Source of the DNA: Pirellulaceae bacterium
GTDB taxonomy: Bacteria; Planctomycetota; Planctomycetia; Pirellulales; Pirellulaceae
Reading direction: 5' to 3'
Assembly: GCA_024102795.1 (NCBI GenBank)
Contig: JAGFJK010000321.1
Location: 1 to 42,947 of the forward strand
Length of the DNA: 42,947 nucleotides
Shown here one piece after another: positions 24,194-31,940 of this stretch. The notes below the pieces were generated by a model that saw only the letters and a program-made list of their open reading frames with translations, did no database searches and was not told the origin of the DNA. Position 1 is the first letter of the stretch; each line of letters opens with the position of its first letter. The translations under genes and the position numbers were made by a program.

Positions 24194-26413
24194 TCAGGCC
24201 CTCGACGCTTGCTTGGTAATGGCTTCCAGAACCCGCTGGGGTGTGAGCGGGAGGACGGGCACCCGGACACCCAGCGCATTGCAGACGGCATTGGAAATCG
24301 CCGCTCCGGGGCTGATCACCGGCGGCTCGCCGTTGCCGATCACGCCTCGGCTGCGCTGATCTTCCGGCTCGTACAGCTCGACCACAATCTCCCCCACGTC
24401 GCCCAGGCGGGGCAACTTGTAGTCGGCCAGCTCGGCGTTGATGAACGCACCCGTCTGAGGATCATTGATCCGTTGCTCGTGCAGGGCGAACGCGATCCCC
24501 ATGATCACGGCCCCGTAGATCTGGCTCTTGCAGGTCTTGGGGTTGATCACCAGGCCCTGGTCCTGCACGGCCACGAACTTCTTGATCTTGACGACGCCCG
24601 TCTCCTTGTCCACCTCGACGTGCGCCATCTGGATGCCGCCGACGCCCGAACTGGACAGCGGGCTGGCGTCGCCCCGTTTGTGGCTGGCCGAGACTTCCAG
24701 CGGCTTCATGCCCAGGCGGGCGCAGGCCTTCTTCCAGGTGATGGCCTGGTTGGGGCTGCCCTTGACGCGAATCATGCCGTCGACGGCTTCCAGCGAACCG
24801 GCGTCGGCCTGCAGTTCCTGCGAGGCCAGGTCGAAGATCTTGGCCAGGGCGTCCTGCGACGCGCGGCGATGCGATTCGGTGACCGCCCCGACCGTCGTGC
24901 TGCCGCCCGACGCGCCGCTGTTGGGGAACTTCGAACTGCCGATGTTGACTTTGACCTGGTTCACCTTCAGGCCGAACGTCTCGGCCAGCACCATCGCGCA
25001 CACGGTCCGCGTGCCGGTCCCCAGATCCTGCGTGCCGCAGAATGATTCCACGCCGCCGTCGGGATAGATCTTGAGCTGGCAAGTGGAGTCGTTGGCCACG
25101 CCGCCCCAGGTGTGCAGGGCCATGCCCAGCCCATCGACGATCGAGCCGCGGGGCTGCCCCTTGCCATGCGGGTGCCACTTGGCCTTCCAGTCGATCAGCT
25201 TCGCGCCGATTTCCATTTCGGCGATGTAGACGGCCGGCTGCTGCTGCGAGTCGACGTTGCCCGCCTTGAGGTTGGCCAGGAACACATCATAGCTGTCCTT
25301 GCCCATCTTGGCGGCCAGGTCGTCGAAAGCGGTCTGCGACATGGCGCAGGCCTGCGGGTGGTTGGGCGCTCGCCAGGCCCGCGCCTGCGAGTTGTTGGTC
25401 TTGATGGCGGTGGCATTGCGCCGATAGTTCTTCGGCACCAGCACGTACGGGATCACGGTGTGGCTGACGCCGCCACCCGTGAAACCGGCCGTGCCCCAAT
25501 GGACCGAGTCCCAGACCTTGACCACGCCGTTTTCGTCGGCGCCGATGCGGACCTTGATGTAGCCCGAAGGCCGGTTGCCGGCGATCTTCAGCTCCTGGTC
25601 GCGGTCCAGCATGAACTTGACCGGTCGGCCCGTGGCCCGCGCGATCCGCGCGGCGGAGATGCCCCAGTAGTCGGGCGCGAACTTGCTGCCGAAGCCGCCG
25701 CCGATGTATTCGCAGTAGACGTTCACGTCGTCGGCCGTCAGCTCCAGGTCGCGGGCGAACCCATCGTCGGTGCCGGAAACGTTCTGCGTGGAGAGCCAGG
25801 CTTCCAGCTTGCCGTCTTTCCACTCGACCGTCGAACCATGCGGTTCCAGGCAGCAGTGCGTGATGGCGTCGACTCCGTAATACCCTTCCACGACGTGCGC
25901 CGATTCCTTCAGCAGCCGGTCGATTTCCTTCTCGATGAACTCGTCCTCGTCGTCATCGTCGCCCGGTTCGCGTTCGGTCTGCGCCTTGCCGCCGGCCTTG
26001 CTGGTCCGGCCGGCCTGTTCGGCGGCAGCCAGGTCCTCGTCGGAAGTGAACGTGTCGAGCACGTCGTACTGGACCTTCAGCGCCGCGCGGCCCTCGATCG
26101 CCGCGCCTTCGCTCTCGGCGGCCACCACCGCGATCAGCTCGCCCTGGAATTCAATCTCGCTGCCGGCTTCTTTCAGGATCTCGACATGCACCACGCCCCG
26201 AGTCTTCTCGGCGGCCGACGTGTCGATCGACTTGATGCGGCAGTGCGCGTGCGGGCAGCCGAGCGCCTTGGCGATCAACAGGTTCTTCGGGTTGATGTCA
26301 TAGGTGTACTTGGCGGCGCCGGTCGCCTTGGCCAGACCGTCCAGACGATCGACCGACTGGCCGATCACCCGCGAATCGTCCCGGCTGGGCCACGAGTATT
26401 TTACTTCAGCCAT
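24194..26413 (-). CDS. Molybdenum hydroxylase large (molybdopterin-binding) subunit
   Basis: 739 residues, the usual length for the xanthine dehydrogenase/aldehyde oxidase large subunit. It opens with the YSWPSRDDSRVIGQSVDRLD phrase and the KATGAAKYTYD motif of the a/b hammerhead domain. GGGFGSK (238-244) and the ARAWRAPNHPQ segment are cofactor-binding motifs. The catalytic glutamate is Glu696 in GNGEPPVISPG. An unusual Lys/Glu/Asp-rich insertion (about 135-170, containing GDDDDEDEFIEKEID) lengthens the hammerhead region. The enzyme hydroxylates an aromatic heterocycle or aldehyde using water; the substrate is unknown. The first 8 bp overlap the end of the 2Fe-2S subunit gene, so the two are translationally coupled. 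It lacks a signal of its own and may ride with the Tat-signal-bearing small subunit. Confidence 0.95.
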   Translation of the reverse strand: MAEVKYSWPSRDDSRVIGQSVDRLDGLAKATGAAKYTYDINPKNLLIAKALGCPHAHCRIKSIDTSAAEKTRGVVHVEILKEAGSEIEFQGELIAVVAAESEGAAIEGRAALKVQYDVLDTFTSDEDLAAAEQAGRTSKAGGKAQTEREPGDDDDEDEFIEKEIDRLLKESAHVVEGYYGVDAITHCCLEPHGSTVEWKDGKLEAWLSTQNVSGTDDGFARDLELTADDVNVYCEYIGGGFGSKFAPDYWGISAARIARATGRPVKFMLDRDQELKIAGNRPSGYIKVRIGADENGVVKVWDSVHWGTAGFTGGGVSHTVIPYVLVPKNYRRNATAIKTNNSQARAWRAPNHPQACAMSQTAFDDLAAKMGKDSYDVFLANLKAGNVDSQQQPAVYIAEMEIGAKLIDWKAKWHPHGKGQPRGSIVDGLGMALHTWGGVANDSTCQLKIYPDGGVESFCGTQDLGTGTRTVCAMVLAETFGLKVNQVKVNIGSSKFPNSGASGGSTTVGAVTESHRRASQDALAKIFDLASQELQADAGSLEAVDGMIRVKGSPNQAITWKKACARLGMKPLEVSASHKRGDASPLSSSGVGGIQMAHVEVDKETGVVKIKKFVAVQDQGLVINPKTCKSQIYGAVIMGIAFALHEQRINDPQTGAFINAELADYKLPRLGDVGEIVVELYEPEDQRSRGVIGNGEPPVISPGAAISNAVCNALGVRVPVLPLTPQRVLEAITKQASRA

Positions 26414-27026
26414 TCCCGCCTCCTTTCACCAAATCAATGGCGGCCTGAATGATGTTGGCGTAGGTTCCGCAGCGGCAGATGTTGCCGTTGAGCCCTTGCC
26501 GAATCTGCTCCTCGGTGGCCTGCGGATTCTTGTCCAGGAAGGCCCGCACCGCGACCACGAAACCCGGCGTGCAGAAGCCGCATTGTTCGGCGTCGTGCTT
26601 GACGAAGGCCAGTGGTACGGCGTCCGGATTCGCTCCCCCCAGACTCTCGACCGTGCGGATCTCCTTGTCCCGGCAGGTCAGCGCCAAGGTGGTCGAGGCC
26701 ATCACGGTCTTGCCGGCGACCCAGACCGTGCTGGCGCCGCTGCTGCCGTCCATGCTCACCGGCTTGGCCCCGGTCAGGTCCAACTGGTGGCGCAGCACCT
26801 CGAGCAACGTCGTGCGTGGCTCGACCTTCACCTGGTGCGACTTGCCGTTGACGTTCAGCGAGATGGTTGTGGCACCACGCACAAGCGTGGTGTCCTCCTG
26901 ATTCTGCTCGGCCACGGCCTGTTGGCCGTGCAAGGCCGTGACGGCGGCGACAGCGCCGGATCCCTTGAGGAATGCTCGGCGGCTGAAACCACTCGCCGGG
27001 CCAGAATGCTTCCTGGACTCCGTCAT
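26406..27026 (-). CDS. 2Fe-2S subunit with Tat signal; N-terminal cluster ligands all serine
   Basis: 206 residues from the ATG at 27024-27026; a longer reading to 27116 would bury the Tat signal SRRAFLKGSG (15-24). The ferredoxin-like domain begins at about 53. At the four positions that hold the N-terminal [2Fe-2S] cysteines in this family (spacing 5, 3 and 12, as C40/C45/C48/C60 of D. gigas aldehyde oxidoreductase) the residues here are Ser91, Ser96, Ser99 and Ser111 (KPVSMDGSSGASTVW). The helical C-terminal domain keeps its cluster ligands Cys149, Cys152, Cys184 and Cys186 (EQCGFCTPGF, NICRCGTY). The subunit should therefore hold only the molybdopterin-proximal cluster. How electrons then reach the FAD subunit is unclear. 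It is the first gene of the operon and overlaps the next by 8 bp. Confidence 0.93.
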   Translation of the reverse strand: MTESRKHSGPASGFSRRAFLKGSGAVAAVTALHGQQAVAEQNQEDTTLVRGATTISLNVNGKSHQVKVEPRTTLLEVLRHQLDLTGAKPVSMDGSSGASTVWVAGKTVMASTTLALTCRDKEIRTVESLGGANPDAVPLAFVKHDAEQCGFCTPGFVVAVRAFLDKNPQATEEQIRQGLNGNICRCGTYANIIQAAIDLVKGGGNG

Positions 27027-27161
27027 GTGATTCACCCTAGCTTGCAAGTCTGGCGACACGAAAAGAACCGCGTGGACTGGAACCGCCGGAATCCTGGCGG
27101 GGCACCCGCACCCCACTCCTCCAGCGCGTCCCGATTATACGGGTTGCCGGCCGCCATACAA

Positions 27162-27746
27162 CTAACGGGTACCATTTTCCGGAGCCGCCTCAACGGGCGG
27201 AGCCGCCGCGTCGTCGGGCGACACGCGCTGCCGCCGCAGCTCGATCGGTCCCTGGCAGCAGTCGCACGGCTTGAGTTCGAACATGGCGATCGAACAGATA
27301 TCGCACCAGTAATCGAGTTCGAACTGGCCCTGGTCCGTGATCTCAAAGGTGCGGATCACCTGCACCATCGGCGACCCAGCGTAACGCCGGACCAGAAACT
27401 TGCCCCGCACCCGCAGCCGCGGATCCAGGCGGAACGAGCGACCGCGGACGTCGTCGACCAGCGGATGCAACTGGCCAGCCGGTGTTTCGATCGCCATCAG
27501 CCGCTCGCGCGCTTCCGGCACCGACTGGATCCCGAATCGCCGCTGGAGCGCTTCGGCCATCCAGACAATTCGCCCCGGCACGGTCAGCGTCTCATACTCC
27601 GGCGCCTCGCCCGCTGTCGCCGTCGCCTTCCCGGCCGCCGGGCCGTTTTGCTCCGCGGCCAGCGCCAAGGGTACGGCAGCTTGCGCGGCCGCGAGAATCA
27701 GCGGCAGCGTCCACATCCAGCGACGGCAGGAGCGTGCGGCAACCAT
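27162..27746 (-). CDS. Exported hypothetical protein with a CxxC/CxCC cluster
   Basis: 194 residues from the ATG at 27744-27746. A TTG 66 nt earlier extends the frame but precedes a poor sequence. The N-terminus (MVAARSCRRWMWTLPLILAA ... LALA-AE) is a signal peptide. The mature protein is mixed alpha/beta, with VRRYAGSPMVQVIRTFEITD and a Cys-rich stretch near the end, YWCDICSIAMFELKPCDCCQ, holding five cysteines that could bind a metal. An Asp/Pro/Ala-rich tail follows. The family is not recognised. It lies 135 bp upstream of the molybdenum-hydroxylase operon on the same strand; linkage is uncertain. Confidence 0.7.
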   Translation of the reverse strand: MVAARSCRRWMWTLPLILAAAQAAVPLALAAEQNGPAAGKATATAGEAPEYETLTVPGRIVWMAEALQRRFGIQSVPEARERLMAIETPAGQLHPLVDDVRGRSFRLDPRLRVRGKFLVRRYAGSPMVQVIRTFEITDQGQFELDYWCDICSIAMFELKPCDCCQGPIELRRQRVSPDDAAAPPVEAAPENGTR

Positions 27747-27899
27747 GGGTGCGAGTCCCGTAGCGAGTGCATCCCGCCCGCGCCAGTCGGAACGGCGGAA
27801 TGCCTGGTTCAAAGCGAAGCGGCGAGCGACCGGGGGGCCACTCGCCAGCGCCCGGCGGCGGTGCGCGGTGGTAGGTGCCAGGCCAGAGCGCCCGTCCCG

Positions 27900-28574
27900 C
27901 TACTCGGCGGCCTGGCCGATCACGACCAGGTCGAGTTTCAAGTCGCGCGTCGTCTGGCCGCTCTGAACCTTGCCTTGCAGACGCACGATCCACCACTCCT
28001 TCTCCTCGTCCACGCGGACCGTCAACGGTCCGCCGTCGCCCTCCACCTTTTGCAGCGACAGCAAAGCCGGATGCGAGGACCCCGCCACCTCCGCACTGCT
28101 CTCGGTCAACTGCCGATAGTCCGGCGGCGCCGGATCCTGGTCCGATTCGGCCGGCAGCAACAGCAGAAAATCGCGGGTGATCGACGTGCCCACGTGAGCG
28201 CCATCGACCGGCTGCTGAGCGTATCGCAGCGTGTACACACCTTTGCCGATGTCCTGGTCGCGAAAATCAGAGCCGCGGCGGGCGTAACGCACGACACCGA
28301 TCAACTGGCCCGGCTGGAACGGATACAGCAGATCCCGCCCCGGCTCGAACTTCGCGACTTCCCAGGTCTTGCAGAGCCAGATGTCGCACACCTCGCGCGA
28401 CGAGTCGCGGAGCAACCGCGCGCCCGTCGGAGCCAGCGTGGCGGCGATCTCCGCCGATATCTCGTCCGCCGGCGCAGGCTCCCGCAGCGCCTCGACTTGA
28501 TACTCGTCACCCAGGACCGACACCGCGAGCCAACCGGCGAGGATCAACGACAAAGTCAACGTGCGAAACATCAT
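27900..28574 (-). CDS. Exported hypothetical protein
   Basis: 224 residues with a clear signal peptide (MMFRTLTLSLILAGWLAVSV, cleavage probably after LG-DE). The mature part has two cysteines (EVCDIWLCKTWEVA), a beta-rich middle (GVYTLRYAQQPVDGAHVGTS, then RDFLLLLPAES) and a C-terminal LTVRVDEEKEWWIVRLQGKV strand pair. The 'GVYTLRYAQQP.DG.H.G' plus 'FLLL' phrase is typical of a planctomycetal secreted family of unknown function, probably beta-sandwich. It sits in a series of three minus-strand genes for exported proteins, with gaps of 120-155 bp that contain repeats, so co-transcription is unsure. Confidence 0.75.
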   Translation of the reverse strand: MMFRTLTLSLILAGWLAVSVLGDEYQVEALREPAPADEISAEIAATLAPTGARLLRDSSREVCDIWLCKTWEVAKFEPGRDLLYPFQPGQLIGVVRYARRGSDFRDQDIGKGVYTLRYAQQPVDGAHVGTSITRDFLLLLPAESDQDPAPPDYRQLTESSAEVAGSSHPALLSLQKVEGDGGPLTVRVDEEKEWWIVRLQGKVQSGQTTRDLKLDLVVIGQAAE

Positions 28575-28607
28575 CCGCGGGCACTCCAGTCAGTTGTCAG
28601 TTGTCAG

Positions 28608-28636
28608 ATTGCAATTTGCAATTTGCAATTTGCAAT
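28608..28636. repeat. TTTGCAA heptamer repeat, four units
   Basis: ATTGCAA followed by three TTTGCAA units, directly after CAGTTGTCAGTTGTCAG. It is an AT-rich island in a GC-rich genome. Related arrays lie at 31755-31778, 31869-31903, 36720-36750 and 41756-41780. Confidence 0.85.
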
Positions 28637-28696
28637 CCCTTTCCGCTAGCATCCTTCCATCCCGGCGGCCACCGCCTCCGATCCGCCGCTACGATC

Positions 28697-29368
28697 TCAA
28701 TACGCAAACGTCGCCATATACGCGCTGCGGGCGTCGGGCGTCGACCAGCGAGTGCCCAGGCCGCGGCCCGTGAAGCTGCCTTCCAGGGTCACGCCGGGAG
28801 CGAAATTCTCCACCCGCGCCAGCGGCGGGTAGTAGGCCGACTCGTTCGAACAGATGCAGTCGCTGGGCCGTGCCTTGCGGGTGCTGAGCTTCACGACTTT
28901 GCCAGCCGACAGATTCCCCTGCAGCTCGGCCGTGTCCAGCGACATCTGGATCGGGACCACGCTGACCCCGACCACCTCGCGACCTGCCGGGCCCGCATGC
29001 TCGCGGACAAACCCCAGCAAGGCGTCTCGCTGATCGGCCGTCGCTCGCTCATCCAGCAGCACCACCGACTTCAATTCCTGAGCGTCCGCCAGTCCCCGGA
29101 ACGCCAACGTGTGGGACGAGCGCACGACGACCACCACGTTCAAGCCCGACAGGTCGATGCCGTTGCGTTCGCCCTGCTGGATCTGCCAGGCCATGATCGC
29201 TTCTTTGCCGGCCAGCCCCACTTCGGCGTTCGCGAAGCAGGGTCCGGTGTAGACCTGGCAGGTCCGGGTTTCCAGGTAAGTGCCTCGAATCTCGGCCGCC
29301 GAGAGCCGACCGCAAGCCAGGAGTGCGAAACAAGCCAACAGTCCCCAGGTCAACGCATGACGCATCAT
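28697..29368 (-). CDS. DUF1326 domain protein, exported
   Basis: 223 residues with a signal peptide (MMRHALTWGLLACFALLACG ... LSAA). The domain begins EIRGTYLETRTCQVYTGPCF. The Tyr/Glu/Cys spacing, followed by NAEVGLAGKEAIMAWQIQQG and the GLNVVVVVRS strand, is that of DUF1326. The C-terminal half has KVVKLSTRKARPSDCICSNE and a second cysteine pair. DUF1326 proteins have no established activity; many have fused or neighbouring metal- or redox-related genes. Cys residues in CQVYTGPC and CIC could be functional. The gene is divergent from the SirB1-like gene at 29668. Confidence 0.85.
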   Translation of the reverse strand: MMRHALTWGLLACFALLACGRLSAAEIRGTYLETRTCQVYTGPCFANAEVGLAGKEAIMAWQIQQGERNGIDLSGLNVVVVVRSSHTLAFRGLADAQELKSVVLLDERATADQRDALLGFVREHAGPAGREVVGVSVVPIQMSLDTAELQGNLSAGKVVKLSTRKARPSDCICSNESAYYPPLARVENFAPGVTLEGSFTGRGLGTRWSTPDARSAYMATFAY

Positions 29369-29667
29369 TCTTCGGACTCCCCATCTTTCGGGTGTTGGAT
29401 AACGGCGCTGCCCAGGCCGGTTTGCCAGGCTGCGGGAGGCGCCAGTTCGTACACGAAAAAATTCTGAAAGAAAGCTTCGATCTGAGGTTATAAGGATTAA
29501 CCCAATGACGTAAGGCAGATTGAGGGAACGCGGGATGTTGATTCGGGCTGTCGGCCAGACCGTGCCCCTGCAGTTTACGCCATGCCCTCCCAGTTTTCAG
29601 CATTGTAAGTTGTCAGCCGATCGATTGTCCAGTCGCAGCCACCATTGTGGCGGGGTAGAGAGCCAAC
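29369..29667. other. AT-rich divergent intergenic region
   Basis: A 299-bp gap between divergent genes, including an AT-rich stretch around 29455-29510 (for example GGTTATAAGGATTAA). Both genes' promoters should lie here, but no pair of boxes was clear enough to mark. AGTTGTCAG at 29608-29616 is the string that accompanies the heptamer repeats elsewhere in the window. Confidence 0.5.
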
Positions 29668-30360
29668 ATGATCAGGCCCACATTCTGCAGTCCCATCGCC
29701 TTTGACTTCTTCGCTGACCAGCTCGCTCGACTGGATACCACGGAGGGACTGATCGACGCAGCCACCGCCATCTCGATGCACTCGTTCGACGATGTTCGGC
29801 CAGTTCGAGTACGCGCCGTGCTGCGGCACTACGCCCGGTTGGTTTGCCGACGGGTCCGCAGCGAACATCCGCGGGCTCGTTTGGCTCACCTGCATGCGGT
29901 GCTGTTTGACGAGGCGGGTTTTCACGGGAATTCCCGCGACTACTACTCACCTCTGAACTGCTTCCTGCCGGCGGTGCTGGAAAGTCGGCAAGGGCTGCCG
30001 GTCACACTGGCGCTGGTCTACAAGGGGGTCGCGGAGCGGGTGGGCCTGCGGGTCGAGGGACTGAACGCACCTCGACATTTTCTGGTGCGAGTTCACGCGG
30101 GATGCGATTCGATGATCGTCGATCCCTACCATGGGGGGCAGGTGCTCTCGGCCAGCGAGGCGCTCCGGCGCTGCGGCGTCGGTCATCCCGGTTCCGGACC
30201 CAGCCTGGGCTCGGCAAATTCGCTGCCCGTGGCCGACAATCGCCGCTGGTTGAGTCGGATGCTGGCCAACCTGCGGGCGGAGTTGGCCGTGCACGATCGG
30301 CAGATCGACCTGGCCGCCATGTGCGAGCTGCAAGAGTTGCTGGACCGCCAACGGATATGA
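29668..30360 (+). CDS. SirB1-like transglutaminase-fold protein
   Basis: 230 residues. The central part matches the SirB1/transglutaminase-like N-terminal family: YYSPLNCFLPAVLESRQGLP followed by VTLALVYKGVAERVGLRVEG and PRHFLVRV. His (NAPRHFLV) and Asp (MIVDPYHGG) lie where the transglutaminase-fold His and Asp would be. The family's Asn-Ser/Cys position reads LNCF here, so a cysteine is available. No signal peptide is present; it is expected to be cytoplasmic. Its activity is unproven in the family. The stop overlaps a possible ATG of the zinc-ribbon frame (ATGA at 30357-30360), so co-expression is likely. Confidence 0.85.
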   Translation: MIRPTFCSPIAFDFFADQLARLDTTEGLIDAATAISMHSFDDVRPVRVRAVLRHYARLVCRRVRSEHPRARLAHLHAVLFDEAGFHGNSRDYYSPLNCFLPAVLESRQGLPVTLALVYKGVAERVGLRVEGLNAPRHFLVRVHAGCDSMIVDPYHGGQVLSASEALRRCGVGHPGSGPSLGSANSLPVADNRRWLSRMLANLRAELAVHDRQIDLAAMCELQELLDRQRI

Positions 30361-30434
30361 CGGCGTTGCCGCCGCGTGTCGATCGCACGCCGAGCCTGCG
30401 GTATGATGGTGCGATACGAGCGGGGGAGGCGGCG

Positions 30435-30905
30435 GTGAGCGGTATGCGGCTGGAGTTTCGTTGCTCGCACTGCGGGCGGTTCGAACTGGGCGGGCTGGAC
30501 GAATTGCGCCGCCGCCTGCAGGATCTGCGCTTCTTGAAGCGGGCGGAAGACCCCGCAGCGGAACTGCTCCTGGAACTGAGCCGCTCGGCCGCCCCGCGGA
30601 TGGTCTGCTCCTTTTGCGGCCAGAGGGGAATCGAGATCGCGCCCGCCGATGGCAGCCGGCAGGACGAGTGGGAAATGACCCGCAACTGCTCTGTCTGCGG
30701 CCGGTTGATCCCGGCCGAGCGGATCGAATTGCTGCCCGACGTCGAATTGTGCGTCGCGTGCCAGCGGGACGAAGAGTCCGGACAAACCGCCGGCCAGTTG
30801 GAATACTGCCCCCGCTGCGGCAGCGTGCTGCAGTTGCGCTCGGCCGCTCAGGGGCTGTCGCGTTACGTCCTGCGCTGCTCGCACTGTTCGTGGCGCGGGG
30901 CGTGA
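30435..30905 (+). CDS. Triple zinc-ribbon protein
   Basis: 156 residues if the GTG at 30435, five bases after GGGGGAGG, is used. An ATG at 30357 (overlapping the SirB1-like stop) or at 30444 is also in frame. Six CxxC pairs can be grouped into three ribbons: Cys10/13 (CSHCGRF) with Cys58/61 (CSFCGQR); Cys85/88 (CSVCGRLI) with Cys106/109 (CVACQ), spaced like a DksA/TraR finger; and Cys125/128 (CPRCGSV) with Cys148/151 (CSHCSW). A charged helix (LDELRRRLQDLRFLKRAEDP) separates the first pair. Such proteins are structural or nucleic-acid/protein-binding; no catalytic site is seen. The second ribbon resembles DksA-type fingers but lacks the coiled-coil tip, so a DksA role is not claimed. Confidence 0.78.
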   Translation: MSGMRLEFRCSHCGRFELGGLDELRRRLQDLRFLKRAEDPAAELLLELSRSAAPRMVCSFCGQRGIEIAPADGSRQDEWEMTRNCSVCGRLIPAERIELLPDVELCVACQRDEESGQTAGQLEYCPRCGSVLQLRSAAQGLSRYVLRCSHCSWRGA

Positions 30906-30909
30906 GCGG

Positions 30910-30971
30910 CCCGAAGCTTACGCGGAAGGCTCACCAAGTCGACAAAGATCCCTCGCTGATGCGTCGGGCTA
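30910..30971 (-). repeat. Second copy of the TAGCCCGACGC-type dispersed repeat
   Basis: On the minus strand this reads TAGCCCGACGCATCAGCGAG at its start (30952-30971) and ends in CCTTCCGCGTAAGCTTCGGG (30910-30929). It is the inverse-oriented partner of the element at 4161-4217. Its edge abuts the ATG at 30973 of the next gene. Confidence 0.72.
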
Positions 30972-30972
30972 T

Positions 30973-31737
30973 ATGAATCACACCAAGACGAGTACGCAGA
31001 TGCGCGGTACGAATTGGATTGGCCTGCTGGTGATCGGCAGTTTTGCAACGTGCTGCCTGGCCGGATGCGCGACGGACCAGCAGGTGCCGGCGCCGGAGCC
31101 GATCGCGGCCAAGGCGTCGTGGCAACAGCAGGTCGCCGACGTGGTCCGTGGGCAGAGCGATACGATCCATGTGGACAGCCTGGTCACCGATCGGGACCTG
31201 GATGCCCTGCGGGGTCTGGCCGGCCTGCGTGAACTGCGGATCGAAGAGGGGCGGATCAGCGACGCGGGGCTGGCGGCGCTGGCTGAACTGGAAGGCCTGC
31301 AACGCCTCAAGCTGCGCGGCGCCGAGGTGACCGACCGGGGACTGGAATCGCTGCGCGGCTTGTCCCAGCTTACCCACCTGAATCTTCCGCAGGCCAATTT
31401 GACCGACGAGGGGCTGCGGAACCTGGAACAATTGCCGCGACTGGAACTGCTCCGCCTGGGCAGTCCTCAGCTTACCGACGACTCGCTGGCCACGATCGCC
31501 CGTTTGCCCGCCTTGCGGTTTCTGCACCTGATCGACGTGCCGGTGACCGATCGGGGACTTGAGCACCTGCACGGACTGACGACGCTGGAGTCGCTGTATC
31601 TGGACGGCGCCCAAGTAACCGACGAAGGCGTCTTGCGGTTGCTCGAGGCCCGACCCGGATTGCACTTGCACCTGGATCAGCAGCATCACGACCGGGACCC
31701 GAACCGGCACGAGCATGGACCGGGCGGAAGATCGTGA
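30973..31737 (+). CDS. Leucine-rich-repeat lipoprotein
   Basis: 254 residues. The N-terminus has a hydrophobic segment ending in CCLAGC, a lipobox, so the mature protein is probably a lipoprotein. The body is a run of LRRs of about 24 residues with the shared 'L..L..L..L.L....+TD.GL' pattern (ELRIEEGRISDAGLAAL, RLKLRGAEVTDRGLESL, HLNLPQANLTDEGLRNL). The C-terminus is His/Asp-rich (HLDQQHHDRDPNRHEHG). LRRs mediate protein interaction; no enzyme domain is present. The start is uncertain: the ATG at 30973 lies at the repeat boundary, while an ATG at 31000 gives a more compact signal (MRGTNWIGLLVIGSFATCCL). Neither has a good ribosome-binding site. Confidence 0.85.
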   Translation: MNHTKTSTQMRGTNWIGLLVIGSFATCCLAGCATDQQVPAPEPIAAKASWQQQVADVVRGQSDTIHVDSLVTDRDLDALRGLAGLRELRIEEGRISDAGLAALAELEGLQRLKLRGAEVTDRGLESLRGLSQLTHLNLPQANLTDEGLRNLEQLPRLELLRLGSPQLTDDSLATIARLPALRFLHLIDVPVTDRGLEHLHGLTTLESLYLDGAQVTDEGVLRLLEARPGLHLHLDQQHHDRDPNRHEHGPGGRS

Positions 31738-31754
31738 TGTGAGTTGTCGGTTCC

Positions 31755-31778
31755 CAATTTGCAATTTGCAATTTGCAG
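31755..31778. repeat. TTTGCAA heptamer repeat
   Basis: CAATTTGCAATTTGCAATTT then GCAG, preceded by GAGTTGTCGG. It sits 18 bp after the stop of the LRR gene. Confidence 0.85.
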
Positions 31779-31868
31779 TACGCTACTGCTGATCGGCATC
31801 CTGCGCAACTCTCGGCGCTGAGTGGCCGCTGCCCTGCATGTCTTTCAGGTGGCAACCGGCCACCGCAG

Positions 31869-31903
31869 ATTGCAAATTGCAAACTGCAAAATGTAAAATG
31901 TAA
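31869..31903. repeat. Degenerate TTTGCAA-type repeat
   Basis: ATTGCAAATTGCAAACTGCA followed by AAATGTAAAATGTAA. It is the opposite-strand version of the heptamer (TTGCAAA), decaying to ATGTAAA. With the array at 31755 it brackets the 31738-31940 gap between convergent genes. Confidence 0.75.
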
Positions 31904-31940
31904 GAACACGTCCGGGCCAACGCTCGGGAATACCGCCGCC

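Noticed and set aside
23522..25045. 507-codon plus-strand frame opposite the FAD and molybdopterin subunits
   Set aside because: Antisense to two clearly recognisable subunits; composition typical of a shadow frame.
26304..28649. 781-codon plus-strand frame crossing several minus-strand genes
   Set aside because: It runs antisense to the 2Fe-2S subunit and two exported proteins, all better supported.
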